NCBI GenBank assembly: GCA_016934635.1
Contig: JAFGSK010000017.1
Coordinates: forward strand, 68,987 to 104,522
Direction of reading: 5' to 3'
From: Caldifarciminota bacterium
GTDB lineage: Bacteria > Hydrothermota > Tepidihabitantia > B3-TA06
DNA length: 35,536 nt
Part shown: positions 17,005 to 25,440 of the stretch, in pieces
How positions within the stretch are numbered: position 1 is the stretch's first letter
Layout: each line of letters starts with the position of its first letter
Position numbers and translations under genes: made by a program
Notes under the pieces: generated by a model
Databases searched by the model: none
What the model saw: the letters and a program-made list of their open reading frames with translations, nothing else
What the model was told of the DNA's origin: nothing

Positions 17005-19780
17005 TAGTTACCGCCTCATAGCATTTGTCGCATATTTCAGGGTGGTCAGGGTGGCTGCCTACGCTTTCAGACCAAAGCCAGCAGCGCACGCATTTCTTAC
17101 CCCTGGGTTTTTCTACCTTTATTATGAACTCAGATTGATCGGAAGAGACTGAAATATCCTCCCAATCAACCAAATCAACCTCGGAAACGATAAACATCTC
17201 GGCCAGATCGGCCTCGTATTTTTTTAACAGCCGAACCCTGTCCGCATCCTTTGCCGCTATAACGATCCTTGCATCAACCGCGCTTCCCAGACGACCTGAT
17301 ATACGTTCGGTTTCCAGAGCCCTTAAAACCTCGTCTCGCACCTCGAAAAGCCTTGAAAACTCATAGGCCAGATCGCGATCCTCAAGATCCGCGGTCGCAT
17401 CTGGAAAATCCTCAAGAAACACGCTTTCCTTTTTCTCGTTGACCGGATTAGCTTGATAAGCCTCCTCGGCGGTAAAACTTGATAGAGGTGCCAAGAGACG
17501 CACCAGTACATCCAGAACCTCGGCCATAACCGTCTGTACCGATCGTCTTATGTCGGAATCCCCTGACCGTGTGTAAAGTGTATCCTTTACTACGTCCATG
17601 TAGAAGCTGGAAAGGGTTACCCCACAGAATCCATATATGGCTTGGAAGGCCCGATGAAATGCGAAAGACTCGAAGCCCTCCCTCGTTGCTCTGATAAGCT
17701 TCTGCAGCTCGTGCAATATGTAGCGTTCCCGTGCAGGAAGCCCTTCGTAGGGAACCTTATCTTTTGGTGAAAAATCGACCAGATTCCCCAGGAGAAATCT
17801 CAAGGTGTTGCGGATCTTCCGGTAGGCATCAATAACCCTGTCAAGTATCTCCTGGCTTACCCTTACGTCACGTGTATACTCGGCGGCTGCAACCCACATC
17901 CGCAGAACGTCCGCGCCGTATTTGTCGACGACCTCATCGGTGGTGATGTAGTTGCCCAACGACTTGTGCATGGCCCTGCCCTCGTGATCAACCACCCAGC
18001 CGTGGGTGATGACCGTCTCGTAAGGTATTCGATCCTCGGCACCCAGACTTGTCATGAGCGAGACGTTGAACCAGCCCCTGTGCTGATCCGGACCCTCCAG
18101 AAAAAGCTCCACCGGCCATCTAAGGCCTTCCCAGTTGCGGCACACGATAAGAGAAGAACACGATGAATCGAACCACACGTCCAGGATGTCGGTTTCCGGA
18201 CGCAGATTACTGCCTCCGCATTTTGGACACCTGACATCCTCAAAATGACTCATCATACCCTCGTCAAACCAGAAGTCGGCGGAAAGCTTTTCCACTAGAC
18301 CGGCGGTACGATTGACTAAATCCGCATCGAGTAGAACCTCCTCACAGTCCTTGCAGTAGAAGGCGGGAATCCCCACTCCCCAGAACCGCTGCCTGGACAG
18401 ACACCAGTCAGGCCGCCCCTCAATGGCCGCTTTGATGCGGTCAAACGATTCCTCAGGCACCCACTTGACCTTGGTTATAGCGTCTAATGCCTTCTTTCGA
18501 TGACCTTGATGATCGATGTTCATGAACCACTGGGGGGTGGCGCGGTAAATTACAGGCATATGGCAGCGCCAGCAATGAGGGTATTGGTGATCGATGGTGG
18601 TGTGTTTTAGAAGTGCTTGCGCTTCCTCGAGCGCTTTGAGCACTTCCTTATTGCCTTCATCGATGTGCAGACCGGCGAAACGCTCCCCAGCCTCCTCGGT
18701 AAAGACGCCTGACTTGTCCACAGGACAGAGTATATCCAATCCGTAACGTTTGCCTATGCGGAAGTCGTCCTCTCCGTGACCCGGAGCCGTATGAACGACT
18801 CCGCTCCCCTGATCCGCGGTTACAAAATCACCCTCAAGTACCGGTGCCGGTCTTGCAAAGATGGGATGACGGAACACCAGATTTGCCAGATCGCTGCCCG
18901 ACAAACGTTTCTTTATCGAGACATTCTCAGAGTTCCAGCCCAGTTCTTGCAGGACCCGCTCGTAAAGCGCCCGGCCGAGAATATACAGCTCGCCGTCTTT
19001 TTCTACAACGTAGTACTCGAAATCGGACCTCACGGTAAGGGCGAGATTTGCAGGGATCGTCCACGGGGTCGTAGTCCAAACCAGGGCGTACGCGTTTTCC
19101 TTGGCTCCGTCAAAAATCCCGTCAGGGTCTTCCAGAAGCTTGAACCTGATCCAGATTGAATGGGACGTCTTTTCTTCGTATACGATCTCAGCGTCTGCCA
19201 GAGCGGTTTCACAGTGATGACACCAATGGATGGAACGCAGGTCCCGGTATATGTAACCTTTTTTAACCAGCTTGGCAAAGATACGCAGTATTTCGGACTC
19301 GTATTTAAGGGACATGGTGATATAAGCGTTATCCCAAGCGCCCAGAACACCCAGTCTTTTGAACTCCTCCCTCTGGATATCTACATATTCTCGAGCATAC
19401 TCGCGACAGCGTTTGCGAACCGCCTGCCTTGAAAGCTCTTTCTTCTTTTCTCTGAACTCTTCAAGTATATTGTTTTCGATGGGTAGTCCGTGGTTATCCC
19501 AGCCTGGCACGAAAGGTGCGAAGAACCCGTCCATGGATTTATATTTGATGATGAAATCCTTCACCACCTTGTTTAATGCGGTACCTATGTGAACGTGTCC
19601 GTTGGAGTATGGCGGTCCGTCGTGAAGGATGTAGGTCTTGCCCTTACTCCTGGCATCGATCATCTTTTCATAGATATTTCTTTCCTTCCAGAAGGCGAGC
19701 AAATCAGGTTCCTTTTCGGGAAGCCTCGCACGCATTGGAAAACCTGTGCGTGGTAGAAGAATGGTATCCTTATAACTCAT
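16991..19780 (-). CDS. ileS: Isoleucyl-tRNA synthetase
   Basis: 929 residues from the ATG at 19780 (MSYKDTILLPRTGFPMRARL). This start shares one base with the stop of the upstream gene (TGATG) and has AAGGAT just before it; a 23-codon longer frame would run deep into that gene and is rejected. Class I signature HIGH appears as HIGT (64-67), and KMSKS appears as AMHKS (603-607), both tolerated variants. The editing domain lies between them. The C-terminal zinc finger typical of bacterial IleRS is present: C897, C900, C917 and C920. It charges tRNA-Ile in the cytoplasm. It is the middle gene of a three-gene minus-strand operon. No T-box was seen upstream; the promoter at 20358-20385 serves the operon. 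Confidence 0.95.
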   Translation of the reverse strand: MSYKDTILLPRTGFPMRARLPEKEPDLLAFWKERNIYEKMIDARSKGKTYILHDGPPYSNGHVHIGTALNKVVKDFIIKYKSMDGFFAPFVPGWDNHGLPIENNILEEFREKKKELSRQAVRKRCREYAREYVDIQREEFKRLGVLGAWDNAYITMSLKYESEILRIFAKLVKKGYIYRDLRSIHWCHHCETALADAEIVYEEKTSHSIWIRFKLLEDPDGIFDGAKENAYALVWTTTPWTIPANLALTVRSDFEYYVVEKDGELYILGRALYERVLQELGWNSENVSIKKRLSGSDLANLVFRHPIFARPAPVLEGDFVTADQGSGVVHTAPGHGEDDFRIGKRYGLDILCPVDKSGVFTEEAGERFAGLHIDEGNKEVLKALEEAQALLKHTTIDHQYPHCWRCHMPVIYRATPQWFMNIDHQGHRKKALDAITKVKWVPEESFDRIKAAIEGRPDWCLSRQRFWGVGIPAFYCKDCEEVLLDADLVNRTAGLVEKLSADFWFDEGMMSHFEDVRCPKCGGSNLRPETDILDVWFDSSCSSLIVCRNWEGLRWPVELFLEGPDQHRGWFNVSLMTSLGAEDRIPYETVITHGWVVDHEGRAMHKSLGNYITTDEVVDKYGADVLRMWVAAAEYTRDVRVSQEILDRVIDAYRKIRNTLRFLLGNLVDFSPKDKVPYEGLPARERYILHELQKLIRATREGFESFAFHRAFQAIYGFCGVTLSSFYMDVVKDTLYTRSGDSDIRRSVQTVMAEVLDVLVRLLAPLSSFTAEEAYQANPVNEKKESVFLEDFPDATADLEDRDLAYEFSRLFEVRDEVLRALETERISGRLGSAVDARIVIAAKDADRVRLLKKYEADLAEMFIVSEVDLVDWEDISVSSDQSEFIIKVEKPRGKKCVRCWLWSESVGSHPDHPEICDKCYEAVTNDQT

Positions 19781-20349
19781 CAATCCTTGGGGGCGTAGAA
19801 AATGTAGATAAGCGTTGCAACTATTGCAGTTACCAACACTGGCTCCCACAAGCTGCCTGCCGAGGTGGATGTGTAGTACTCCTCTGTGAAAGACGAGCGA
19901 ATCAGGTCAAGCTCGGACTCCGGGAACACGCTGCGTTGTGAATTCACCAGGCGATCCTTGGAAACTACCTGATTATCATGCAGTATCGTAACCTCGACAT
20001 CGGCCTGAGCCCATCGTTCGATCATTCTTTTACCCAAAAGCAACTTCCTGTAAGCGCGTTTGTGTACAACTCGTAACTCGTTGACAAGATAGCGTATCTC
20101 GTATTCGGGTTTGCCGTCAAATGGAGTGGAAAGATATACCTCAATCCCCCTAGCCTTCAGAGCATCGGCCAGTTCCGATTCAACAAGATACCCGGCATCG
20201 TCCGAGGAGTATCTTGTATCGTATAAAATCACACTCTGGATGCCATCCAAACCTTCAAGATTCTCAAACATCTCTGCCACGGTTGACCGCGCTACGTCCC
20301 AGTCGGTCGGTGTCCCGACCACAATCAAAAAAACCATTACTACGCCCAT
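19780..20349 (-). CDS. Hypothetical protein with C-terminal membrane anchor
   Basis: 189 residues, not recognised. The N-terminus MGVVMVFLIVVGTPTDWDV is hydrophobic and could be a signal sequence or the first strand of an alpha/beta fold. The middle is charged and looks alpha/beta (VILYDTRYSSDDAG, RGIEVYLSTP). A single transmembrane helix closes the protein (about 167-185, LWEPVLVTAIVATLIYIFY). The ATG at 20349 is taken as start because the promoter's -10 box ends 8 nt before it. It is first in the operon with ileS, whose start overlaps its stop by one base. Its linkage with ileS may simply be transcriptional. Confidence 0.7.
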   Translation of the reverse strand: MGVVMVFLIVVGTPTDWDVARSTVAEMFENLEGLDGIQSVILYDTRYSSDDAGYLVESELADALKARGIEVYLSTPFDGKPEYEIRYLVNELRVVHKRAYRKLLLGKRMIERWAQADVEVTILHDNQVVSKDRLVNSQRSVFPESELDLIRSSFTEEYYTSTSAGSLWEPVLVTAIVATLIYIFYAPKD

Positions 20350-20357
20350 AGCCTGTA

Positions 20358-20385
20358 ATTATATGGAAAGGCTTTTTGAAGTCAA
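20358..20385 (-). promoter_or_regulatory. Promoter of the 20349-ileS operon, near-leaderless
   Basis: Minus strand TTGACT (20385-20380), a 16-bp spacer and a perfect TATAAT (20363-20358). Eight nt separate it from the ATG at 20349, predicting a leader of 1-2 nt. No Shine-Dalgarno sequence. Confidence 0.7.
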
Positions 20386-20428
20386 GATTACACAGTTATC
20401 AGCTATTTTCTTACTTACTCCCGGACAC

Positions 20429-21766
20429 TCACCGGATCCATTCAGTAAGCCTTATCCCTATTTGACCAGGGGCAAGTTTGATACGTATCTGGTGACCGTC
20501 ACGCTCGATAACCATGATAACCTCTTCCTGGTCAGGCTTGAGGGTCTCTTTCGCCTTTTGGATGTCTTCCAACACACTGATCTTCTTTCGGTTATAGCTC
20601 AGGACAATGTCGCCCGGTTCGAGGCCGAGGGCATCGGCCTGGCTGCCCGGTACAACATCCAGGACCGCGATCCGCTTCTTTACCCCTTTTATCTGCATCC
20701 AGGCGGTCTCTGTGCCCAACTTGATGAGGGCAGAGTATGCGGCCATTCGCATACCTTGAGTCTGGGTTTCGTCGGTCATGATATTACTCAGGAAAAGCTC
20801 CGCTCCGACGCAGCGCCTTGCGCCGAGGAGGTAAACAATCCGCTCCATTACCAAAGAATCGGTTATGTCATCGTAAAGCCCAAGAAGTCCGGCCTCGATA
20901 TCCGGGACAGGATCGTCAATGCAAAGGACCTGGTTTAAAAACTCGGCGTATTCCTCCGGTTCAAGTGTCTCTTTTGGCCATAGGATGTCAACGAGTGGTT
21001 TAGGAGAACCTTCCTGAAGTTGGCAGTAAACGAAGTCCTGCGCATCGTCATACAGCTCCTTGGTCAGGGTGTGCTTTACAGGATAGCGCATGATTTCTGC
21101 AGGAACCCCGTATTTCTGCAAGGTATCAACGGCGGCTTTACCAGATTCCCATTCGACGACATCGTCGTATGCCCCGTGAAGTGCGCGTACCGAAAGGTCA
21201 AGGGCCGCACTGTCCAGGGGATGATCGGTGTCGATTGGCACCTCGAGCCAACCGCCTGCTGGCAGAAGTCCCCGGAAGAGGTTCGGGTATTGGATACCGA
21301 CCTGATAGGTCATCATACCGCCCTGGGAGAAGCCGAACAGAAACACCTTGCTCGAATCGACCGCGTACTCCTGCTTGACCTGTTCGAGGACCTGGAGTAT
21401 CCAGCGGGTGCTCAAATCAATGGTCTCGAGGTAATAGAGACTGTCTCCCCATATTGACCATGCCCAGCCGATTTTTTCATCGAGGCTTACAGGAAACGCG
21501 GTTTCGGGGTAAAGGCCGATTGCACCTTCCGGGCAGAGGTTCATCGCAGTACCCTTGTAGGCGCCCGCGTAGTCGCCGAAGCCGTGCAGGGCGACTATCA
21601 AGGGATAGGTGGTTACGGTGTCCGTAGGATCGTAGCCCGGCGGCAGTTCCACGATGTAGTCGAGATCAATCTCGAACGGCGCCGAGGTCTCGATGAACTC
21701 GGGCATCCCGGACTGTGCTGACATAACAGCTACTGCTACAACTGACAAAACGAAAACTTTCTTCAC
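20429..21766 (-). CDS. Secreted alpha/beta-hydrolase esterase with C-terminal PDZ domain
   Basis: 445 residues, GTG start at 21766 preceded by AGGAGG. The signal peptide is about residues 1-18. Residues 24-260 form a PHB-depolymerase/carboxylesterase-like hydrolase: oxyanion motif LHGFG (60-64), nucleophile S147 in GFSQGG, acid D201 or D202 in HGAYDD, and H232 in VKHTL. A helical stretch (about 285-355) follows, and then a PDZ domain (about 361-445) with VPGSQADALGLEPGDIV, the carboxylate-binding and hydrophobic-groove pattern of HtrA/Ctp PDZ domains. An esterase with an exported PDZ suggests recruitment to a partner or substrate tail in the periplasm or outside the cell. Monocistronic, with a promoter at 21800-21828. 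Confidence 0.85.
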   Translation of the reverse strand: MKKVFVLSVVAVAVMSAQSGMPEFIETSAPFEIDLDYIVELPPGYDPTDTVTTYPLIVALHGFGDYAGAYKGTAMNLCPEGAIGLYPETAFPVSLDEKIGWAWSIWGDSLYYLETIDLSTRWILQVLEQVKQEYAVDSSKVFLFGFSQGGMMTYQVGIQYPNLFRGLLPAGGWLEVPIDTDHPLDSAALDLSVRALHGAYDDVVEWESGKAAVDTLQKYGVPAEIMRYPVKHTLTKELYDDAQDFVYCQLQEGSPKPLVDILWPKETLEPEEYAEFLNQVLCIDDPVPDIEAGLLGLYDDITDSLVMERIVYLLGARRCVGAELFLSNIMTDETQTQGMRMAAYSALIKLGTETAWMQIKGVKKRIAVLDVVPGSQADALGLEPGDIVLSYNRKKISVLEDIQKAKETLKPDQEEVIMVIERDGHQIRIKLAPGQIGIRLTEWIR

Positions 21767-21799
21767 GCAAGCCTCCTGGATTTGGGATAATTTTGGTTA

Positions 21800-21828
21800 A
21801 CTATATCCGGCGGGGAGTGGGTTGTCAA
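21800..21828 (-). promoter_or_regulatory. Promoter of the esterase-PDZ gene
   Basis: Minus strand TTGACA (21828-21823), a 17-bp spacer and TATAGT (21805-21800). The leader would be about 27-28 nt and carries AGGAGG, so this is a conventional promoter plus ribosome site, unlike the leaderless ones nearby. Confidence 0.65.
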
Positions 21829-21845
21829 ATTGGCAAATTCATTTT

Positions 21846-21859
21846 AACACAGAGATCAC
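21846..21859 (-). repeat. Degenerate CTCTGTG-family element, inverted
   Basis: On the minus strand it reads GTGATCTCTGTGTT, identical over 14 nt with 25334-25347 on the plus strand. The two therefore form an inverted pair around the AT-rich cassette (21934-25296). Adjoining minus-strand sequence (CGTGTGATC, CCTGTGCCC) looks like decayed further units. Confidence 0.6.
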
Positions 21860-21933
21860 ACGAACTGCGGGCACAGGTCTCAGCAAGGGAAGGCAACTCA
21901 GCAATCTTCGACTAGTACATAACGATTTCTTAA

Positions 21934-24378
21934 TTATGGTAATACCTTTAAAGGGATAGTCTGAGTATACAGTTTAGCTTCAAATTCAAAGACCCCGATA
22001 AAAACCGACGGTAAGTTATCTAATTTTGGACGAATAGATATGTATTCCGGAGAAGGAAGATTTTTCTCAATATCTTGAGGTAACTCTATTTTTTCAAAAT
22101 CCATCTGAACCGTACCAACCCAGGGTATTGGGAAACCTTTAATTAGAGGAAGAAGAGGATAAACTAGAATGCCGGCGAAAAGAAGAAAAGTTACAATCGC
22201 TACAAAGCTTATTAACCGTTGATACAACTTTGGAGACGACTTACGAAACCAAATAACAGCTACAACAAGCCATGTACATATACAGATAATAAAAAGAAGA
22301 ATTCCCCACCATTTAATTTTATAAGACCAACTGTGACGAGTTTCTTTAATAGAGTCAAGGAGCATAATTGGTTTATAGTAACTGCTATCGAGATAAATTG
22401 CACCTTCTGCAGCGACCTCAGCTTTATCTAATTTACCTATAGAGTAATAAGCAAGTGCAAGATTGTAACGGGCACCCGGATTCCTTTCATCAGTTTTTAT
22501 TACTTGATAAAATTCTTCTACAGCCTTGTTTGCTTTCTTGGTCTTCATAAAAACAACTCCACGAATATAGTGGGCGAATTTCTTAGTTTCTTGAACATCT
22601 GTGGAATTGTTTTTACCTAGTATTGTCAATACACTATCCGATTTAGATCGTGCCACTTTCAAATTGCCTAATCTAAGATTCTCATCCGCGTTAATAACCA
22701 GTATAGAAGCATATCCTTGTACAGCCATTTGTTGGACTTCGGGATTTAAACGAGCCCTTTCCGAAAAAGCCACTGCTAATTCTTTTTCTGCTTCTTCCGA
22801 CTTTCCCATTTCCATCAAAACACCACCCAGATTATTATGAACTGTTGGATCTAAGGAGTCTAAAGCTAGAGCCTTACGTAACCAATATTCTGATATCTCA
22901 GGTAATCCTTTTTGTCTCAAAACATTTGCTAGATTTATATAGGATCGGATGATACTCGAATCGAGTTTTAAAGCTTCGAAAAAATACGTTGCGGCACTAT
23001 CAAGACTCTCTCTTTGCATAAAGAGTAATCCTAATGAATGATAAATAAAAACACACGGAGTATCGCTAATTACCTGTGCCTTACGAATTAATACTTCTGC
23101 AGAATCAAGTTCATTCTGTATCAATAAAATACAACCTAGATTGTTTAAAGCTACAGTATTGAAAGAGTCATATTTTACTGCCAAATTATATTCTTCCTCA
23201 GCTGACGATTGATTGTTTTCTAGATAAAAAACACTTGCAAGATTCGAATGTGCATACGAATGTGTTGAATCAATATCTATAGCCATCTTCAGATAAACCT
23301 TAGCACTATCGAGTAACTCGATCATAAGAAAAAGACAACCTAAATTATACAAAGCAGTTGTATCAGTATTACATAGACTAAGGGCTTGACGGAATTCCAT
23401 CCCAGCGTCATCATACTGTCTTCTTTCAAGGAAACGAACACCTACAAAGTTGTACAAATCAGGGTTCGTTGAACCGTATTGAATTGCCTTACGATACATA
23501 TCTTCAGCATCTTGAAGATCGCCTTCGTTTGTAAAAATATCCCCTAGTGCCTTGTAGGCACGATAATCTGTAGAGTCGAGTATTAAAGCCGATTGTATTC
23601 CCGCTTTAGCTTCTTTGTTTTTCCCTTGTTTGTATAATAAAATACCTAAATTAAGATGCAGTAGAGAATTTCGAGGGCTTATTTCTAAAGCCTTGCGGTT
23701 CACATTTTCTGCCTCGTTAAATCTTTCTTGTTCACAATAAAGACTTCCAAGGTTACTATACGCCTCAAAACCGGTAGGGTTTGTACCAATCGCAGCAAGA
23801 TAAGCCTTTTCAGCGCCACCAAAGTCTTTCTTGTCATGTAAAAGTGATCCTAAATTATTGTATGCGTGGTAGTTTGTAGAATCAAAAGCAATCGCTTGTT
23901 TATAAGCTTCTATAGCCCCATCATTATCCCCCTTCTTTTCTAATACAGTCCCTAAATAGGAGTAAGCCAAAGCTTCATCGTGTCTTTGTGAAAATCTTAT
24001 CGTTGCAAGAAATTCCTTCTCTGCCCCATCCCAGTCTTCTTTTCGGAAAAGACATAAACCAAGAACACCATGTGCATTGTAGTCAGTAGAATCAACTTTT
24101 ATTGCCTGACGGCAAACCTTCTCAGCATTTTCAAAATCGTCTTGCATAGCGAATAACGCACTTAAGTTTAAGTAAGCCAATGAATTTTGAGGGTTAGCTT
24201 TTATAGCCCTCCGGTATTCCCTCTCAGAACCTTTCATATCACCTTGCTTAAAAAGTATTGAAGCTTGTTCCATGTGGGCTGAGGATTTCTCTGGATTAGG
24301 TTCGTGTGAACATACTATGAGAAAAACAATAGGTATTAGAAAAAGCCCAAAGATCTTAAATCTTCCTCTTAAAAACAT
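21934..24378 (-). CDS. TPR-repeat protein with N-terminal anchor and two C-terminal membrane helices
   Basis: 814 residues. The hydrophobic N-terminus ends at C23 (VFLIVCS), a possible but non-ideal lipobox. About 17-18 TPR units follow (for example AYLNLSALFAMQDDFENAEK and AYNNLGSLLHDKKDFGGAEK), spaced 34-36 residues, forming a long superhelix for protein binding. Two transmembrane helices are at about 690-711 and 722-745, and a C-terminal ~70-residue domain comes after them. Base composition is clearly more AT-rich than in most of the window, and AAA/ATA/TTA codons are common, so acquisition from elsewhere is plausible. The promoter is leaderless. It is divergent from the similarly AT-rich 24499 gene, with 120 nt between. 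Confidence 0.87.
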   Translation of the reverse strand: MFLRGRFKIFGLFLIPIVFLIVCSHEPNPEKSSAHMEQASILFKQGDMKGSEREYRRAIKANPQNSLAYLNLSALFAMQDDFENAEKVCRQAIKVDSTDYNAHGVLGLCLFRKEDWDGAEKEFLATIRFSQRHDEALAYSYLGTVLEKKGDNDGAIEAYKQAIAFDSTNYHAYNNLGSLLHDKKDFGGAEKAYLAAIGTNPTGFEAYSNLGSLYCEQERFNEAENVNRKALEISPRNSLLHLNLGILLYKQGKNKEAKAGIQSALILDSTDYRAYKALGDIFTNEGDLQDAEDMYRKAIQYGSTNPDLYNFVGVRFLERRQYDDAGMEFRQALSLCNTDTTALYNLGCLFLMIELLDSAKVYLKMAIDIDSTHSYAHSNLASVFYLENNQSSAEEEYNLAVKYDSFNTVALNNLGCILLIQNELDSAEVLIRKAQVISDTPCVFIYHSLGLLFMQRESLDSAATYFFEALKLDSSIIRSYINLANVLRQKGLPEISEYWLRKALALDSLDPTVHNNLGGVLMEMGKSEEAEKELAVAFSERARLNPEVQQMAVQGYASILVINADENLRLGNLKVARSKSDSVLTILGKNNSTDVQETKKFAHYIRGVVFMKTKKANKAVEEFYQVIKTDERNPGARYNLALAYYSIGKLDKAEVAAEGAIYLDSSYYKPIMLLDSIKETRHSWSYKIKWWGILLFIICICTWLVVAVIWFRKSSPKLYQRLISFVAIVTFLLFAGILVYPLLPLIKGFPIPWVGTVQMDFEKIELPQDIEKNLPSPEYISIRPKLDNLPSVFIGVFEFEAKLYTQTIPLKVLP

Positions 24379-24383
24379 ATTCT

Positions 24384-24411
24384 ATTATATAAATATTATC
24401 GTGTTTGTCAA
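24384..24411 (-). promoter_or_regulatory. Promoter of the TPR gene, leaderless type
   Basis: Minus strand TTGACA (24411-24406), a 16-bp spacer and TATAAT (24389-24384), both perfect consensus. AGAAT (5 nt) separates the -10 box from the ATG, so transcription should begin at the start codon. This is the strongest promoter-like sequence in the window. Confidence 0.75.
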
Positions 24412-24449
24412 TAACTCTTCTTTCCCAAGCATAGAAAGTAAAACTGCAC

Positions 24450-24478
24450 TTGACAACAATACTTCATTCACATATTCT
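24450..24478 (+). promoter_or_regulatory. Promoter and ribosome site of the 24499 gene
   Basis: TTGACA (24450-24455), a 17-bp spacer and TATTCT (24473-24478). The leader is about 14-15 nt and carries AAAAGGAG (24485-24492), six nt before the ATG. It stands back to back with the TPR promoter (24384-24411), 38 bp between the two -35 boxes. Confidence 0.72.
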
Positions 24479-24498
24479 ATTATAAAAAGGAGTGCAAT

Positions 24499-25296
24499 AT
24501 GTCTGATTTAAACAAATGGGTCAACGCACGCGAATGGATAAAAACAATAATGCCTCTAGCTGTTTTAGGGGTTGGGTGGTGTCTTTCGTATTTAGTTATA
24601 AATAAAGCTGAAGAAAAAGCCAAGGCTAGACAACTTGAAATCCAAGCTGTGGAACAGCAAAGAAGTAATGACATTGCGGTTTCCCAGTCGATATTTGAAA
24701 TTCTTTCTGAAGAGAGAACCAATCTCTACCCTTGGTTATCTGGCCTAGTTTCAACCATTAGAGATTCTTCTTTGCGTGAGATTATAGATAGTGCAGTTCA
24801 AGCAAACCCTAGACTCCCTGATGACATAAAGGCTAACGTTAGAGCAAGAACCGACGTTGTATTGGGTACACTATCAGTAGATGGGATTGAGAAAGAAAAT
24901 AGGGATTCTGACGAAATTGGAATGCTACAGGAGGACTACCAAGAAATTATCATTTTTATGGAAGATGATACTGAAGCGGCTTTAAGAAGTCAAAATATAT
25001 ATAATTATCTTAAATCCTTGAAATTCAACTGCAAAGAAGAATACAAAAGCTTTGATTGGTACATACGTTATTATGTTCACACTCGGTCTGGTAGTTTAAA
25101 AGATACAGCTGAGGTTAACTACTACGGGCTAAACGACGAAGAAAAAACCCTTGCCTATTGTATTTACCGAGCACTATCCAATCATCCTGAATTAGGGAAT
25201 TTTAAACTTAGGATTAACCAACAAAGGGTTTTTCCTAGAGGGAAGATAGGAATTGTCATTCCAAACACAATAAAAAACCCACTTGAGATATACTAA
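24499..25296 (+). CDS. Hypothetical single-span membrane protein
   Basis: 265 residues, not recognised. One transmembrane helix (about 15-34, IMPLAVLGVGWCLSYLVI) is followed by a charged helix (NKAEEKAKARQLEIQAVEQQ) likely to be a coiled coil, and then a soluble alpha/beta part with an acidic middle (EEDYQ/MEDDTE region). Topology is probably N-in with a cytoplasmic or periplasmic C-domain; I cannot decide. Codon use and AT content match the divergent TPR gene, which suggests they arrived or act together. It ends 144 nt before the next gene, in a stretch with CTCTGTG repeats. Confidence 0.75.
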   Translation: MSDLNKWVNAREWIKTIMPLAVLGVGWCLSYLVINKAEEKAKARQLEIQAVEQQRSNDIAVSQSIFEILSEERTNLYPWLSGLVSTIRDSSLREIIDSAVQANPRLPDDIKANVRARTDVVLGTLSVDGIEKENRDSDEIGMLQEDYQEIIIFMEDDTEAALRSQNIYNYLKSLKFNCKEEYKSFDWYIRYYVHTRSGSLKDTAEVNYYGLNDEEKTLAYCIYRALSNHPELGNFKLRINQQRVFPRGKIGIVIPNTIKNPLEIY

Positions 25297-25320
25297 TCTA
25301 CGCTTCAACCAAAAAGTATT

Positions 25321-25399
25321 CTCTGTGACCTCCGTGATCTCTGTGTTTCAATCAATCCTTATTATTCTCTGTGTCCTCTGTGTGCTCTGTGTTTTAATC
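25321..25399 (+). repeat. Two tandem 33-nt CTCTGTG repeats
   Basis: Copy 1 is 25321-25353 and copy 2 is 25367-25399, identical at 28 of 33 positions by eye. Each is built of three 9-nt units (CTCTGTGNN) plus a TTYAATC-type tail. A third copy is at 35343-35375 (25 of 33 identical to copy 1). This non-coding family lies directly downstream of the AT-rich cassette. Confidence 0.8.
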
Positions 25400-25407
25400 A
25401 ACACTGC

Positions 25408-25435
25408 TTGACACATCATCCCATCTCCCTATCAT
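25408..25435 (+). promoter_or_regulatory. Promoter of the alpha/beta hydrolase gene, leaderless type
   Basis: TTGACA (25408-25413), a 16-bp spacer and TATCAT (25430-25435); CCCGC (5 nt) then leads into the ATG at 25441. The leader would be zero nt long. It begins 9 nt after the second CTCTGTG repeat. Confidence 0.68.
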
Positions 25436-25440
25436 CCCGC

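Noticed and set aside
20111..20938. Open frame of 275 codons on the plus strand
   Set aside because: It lies antisense to the esterase-PDZ gene and the 20349 gene, both with clear domains or promoters; the translated sequence has no family motif.
25321..25399. CTCTGTG repeats considered as a CRISPR array
   Set aside because: Only two copies lie next to each other, with a 13-nt gap rather than a spacer of ~30 nt, and the repeat is internally periodic; no cas gene is near.
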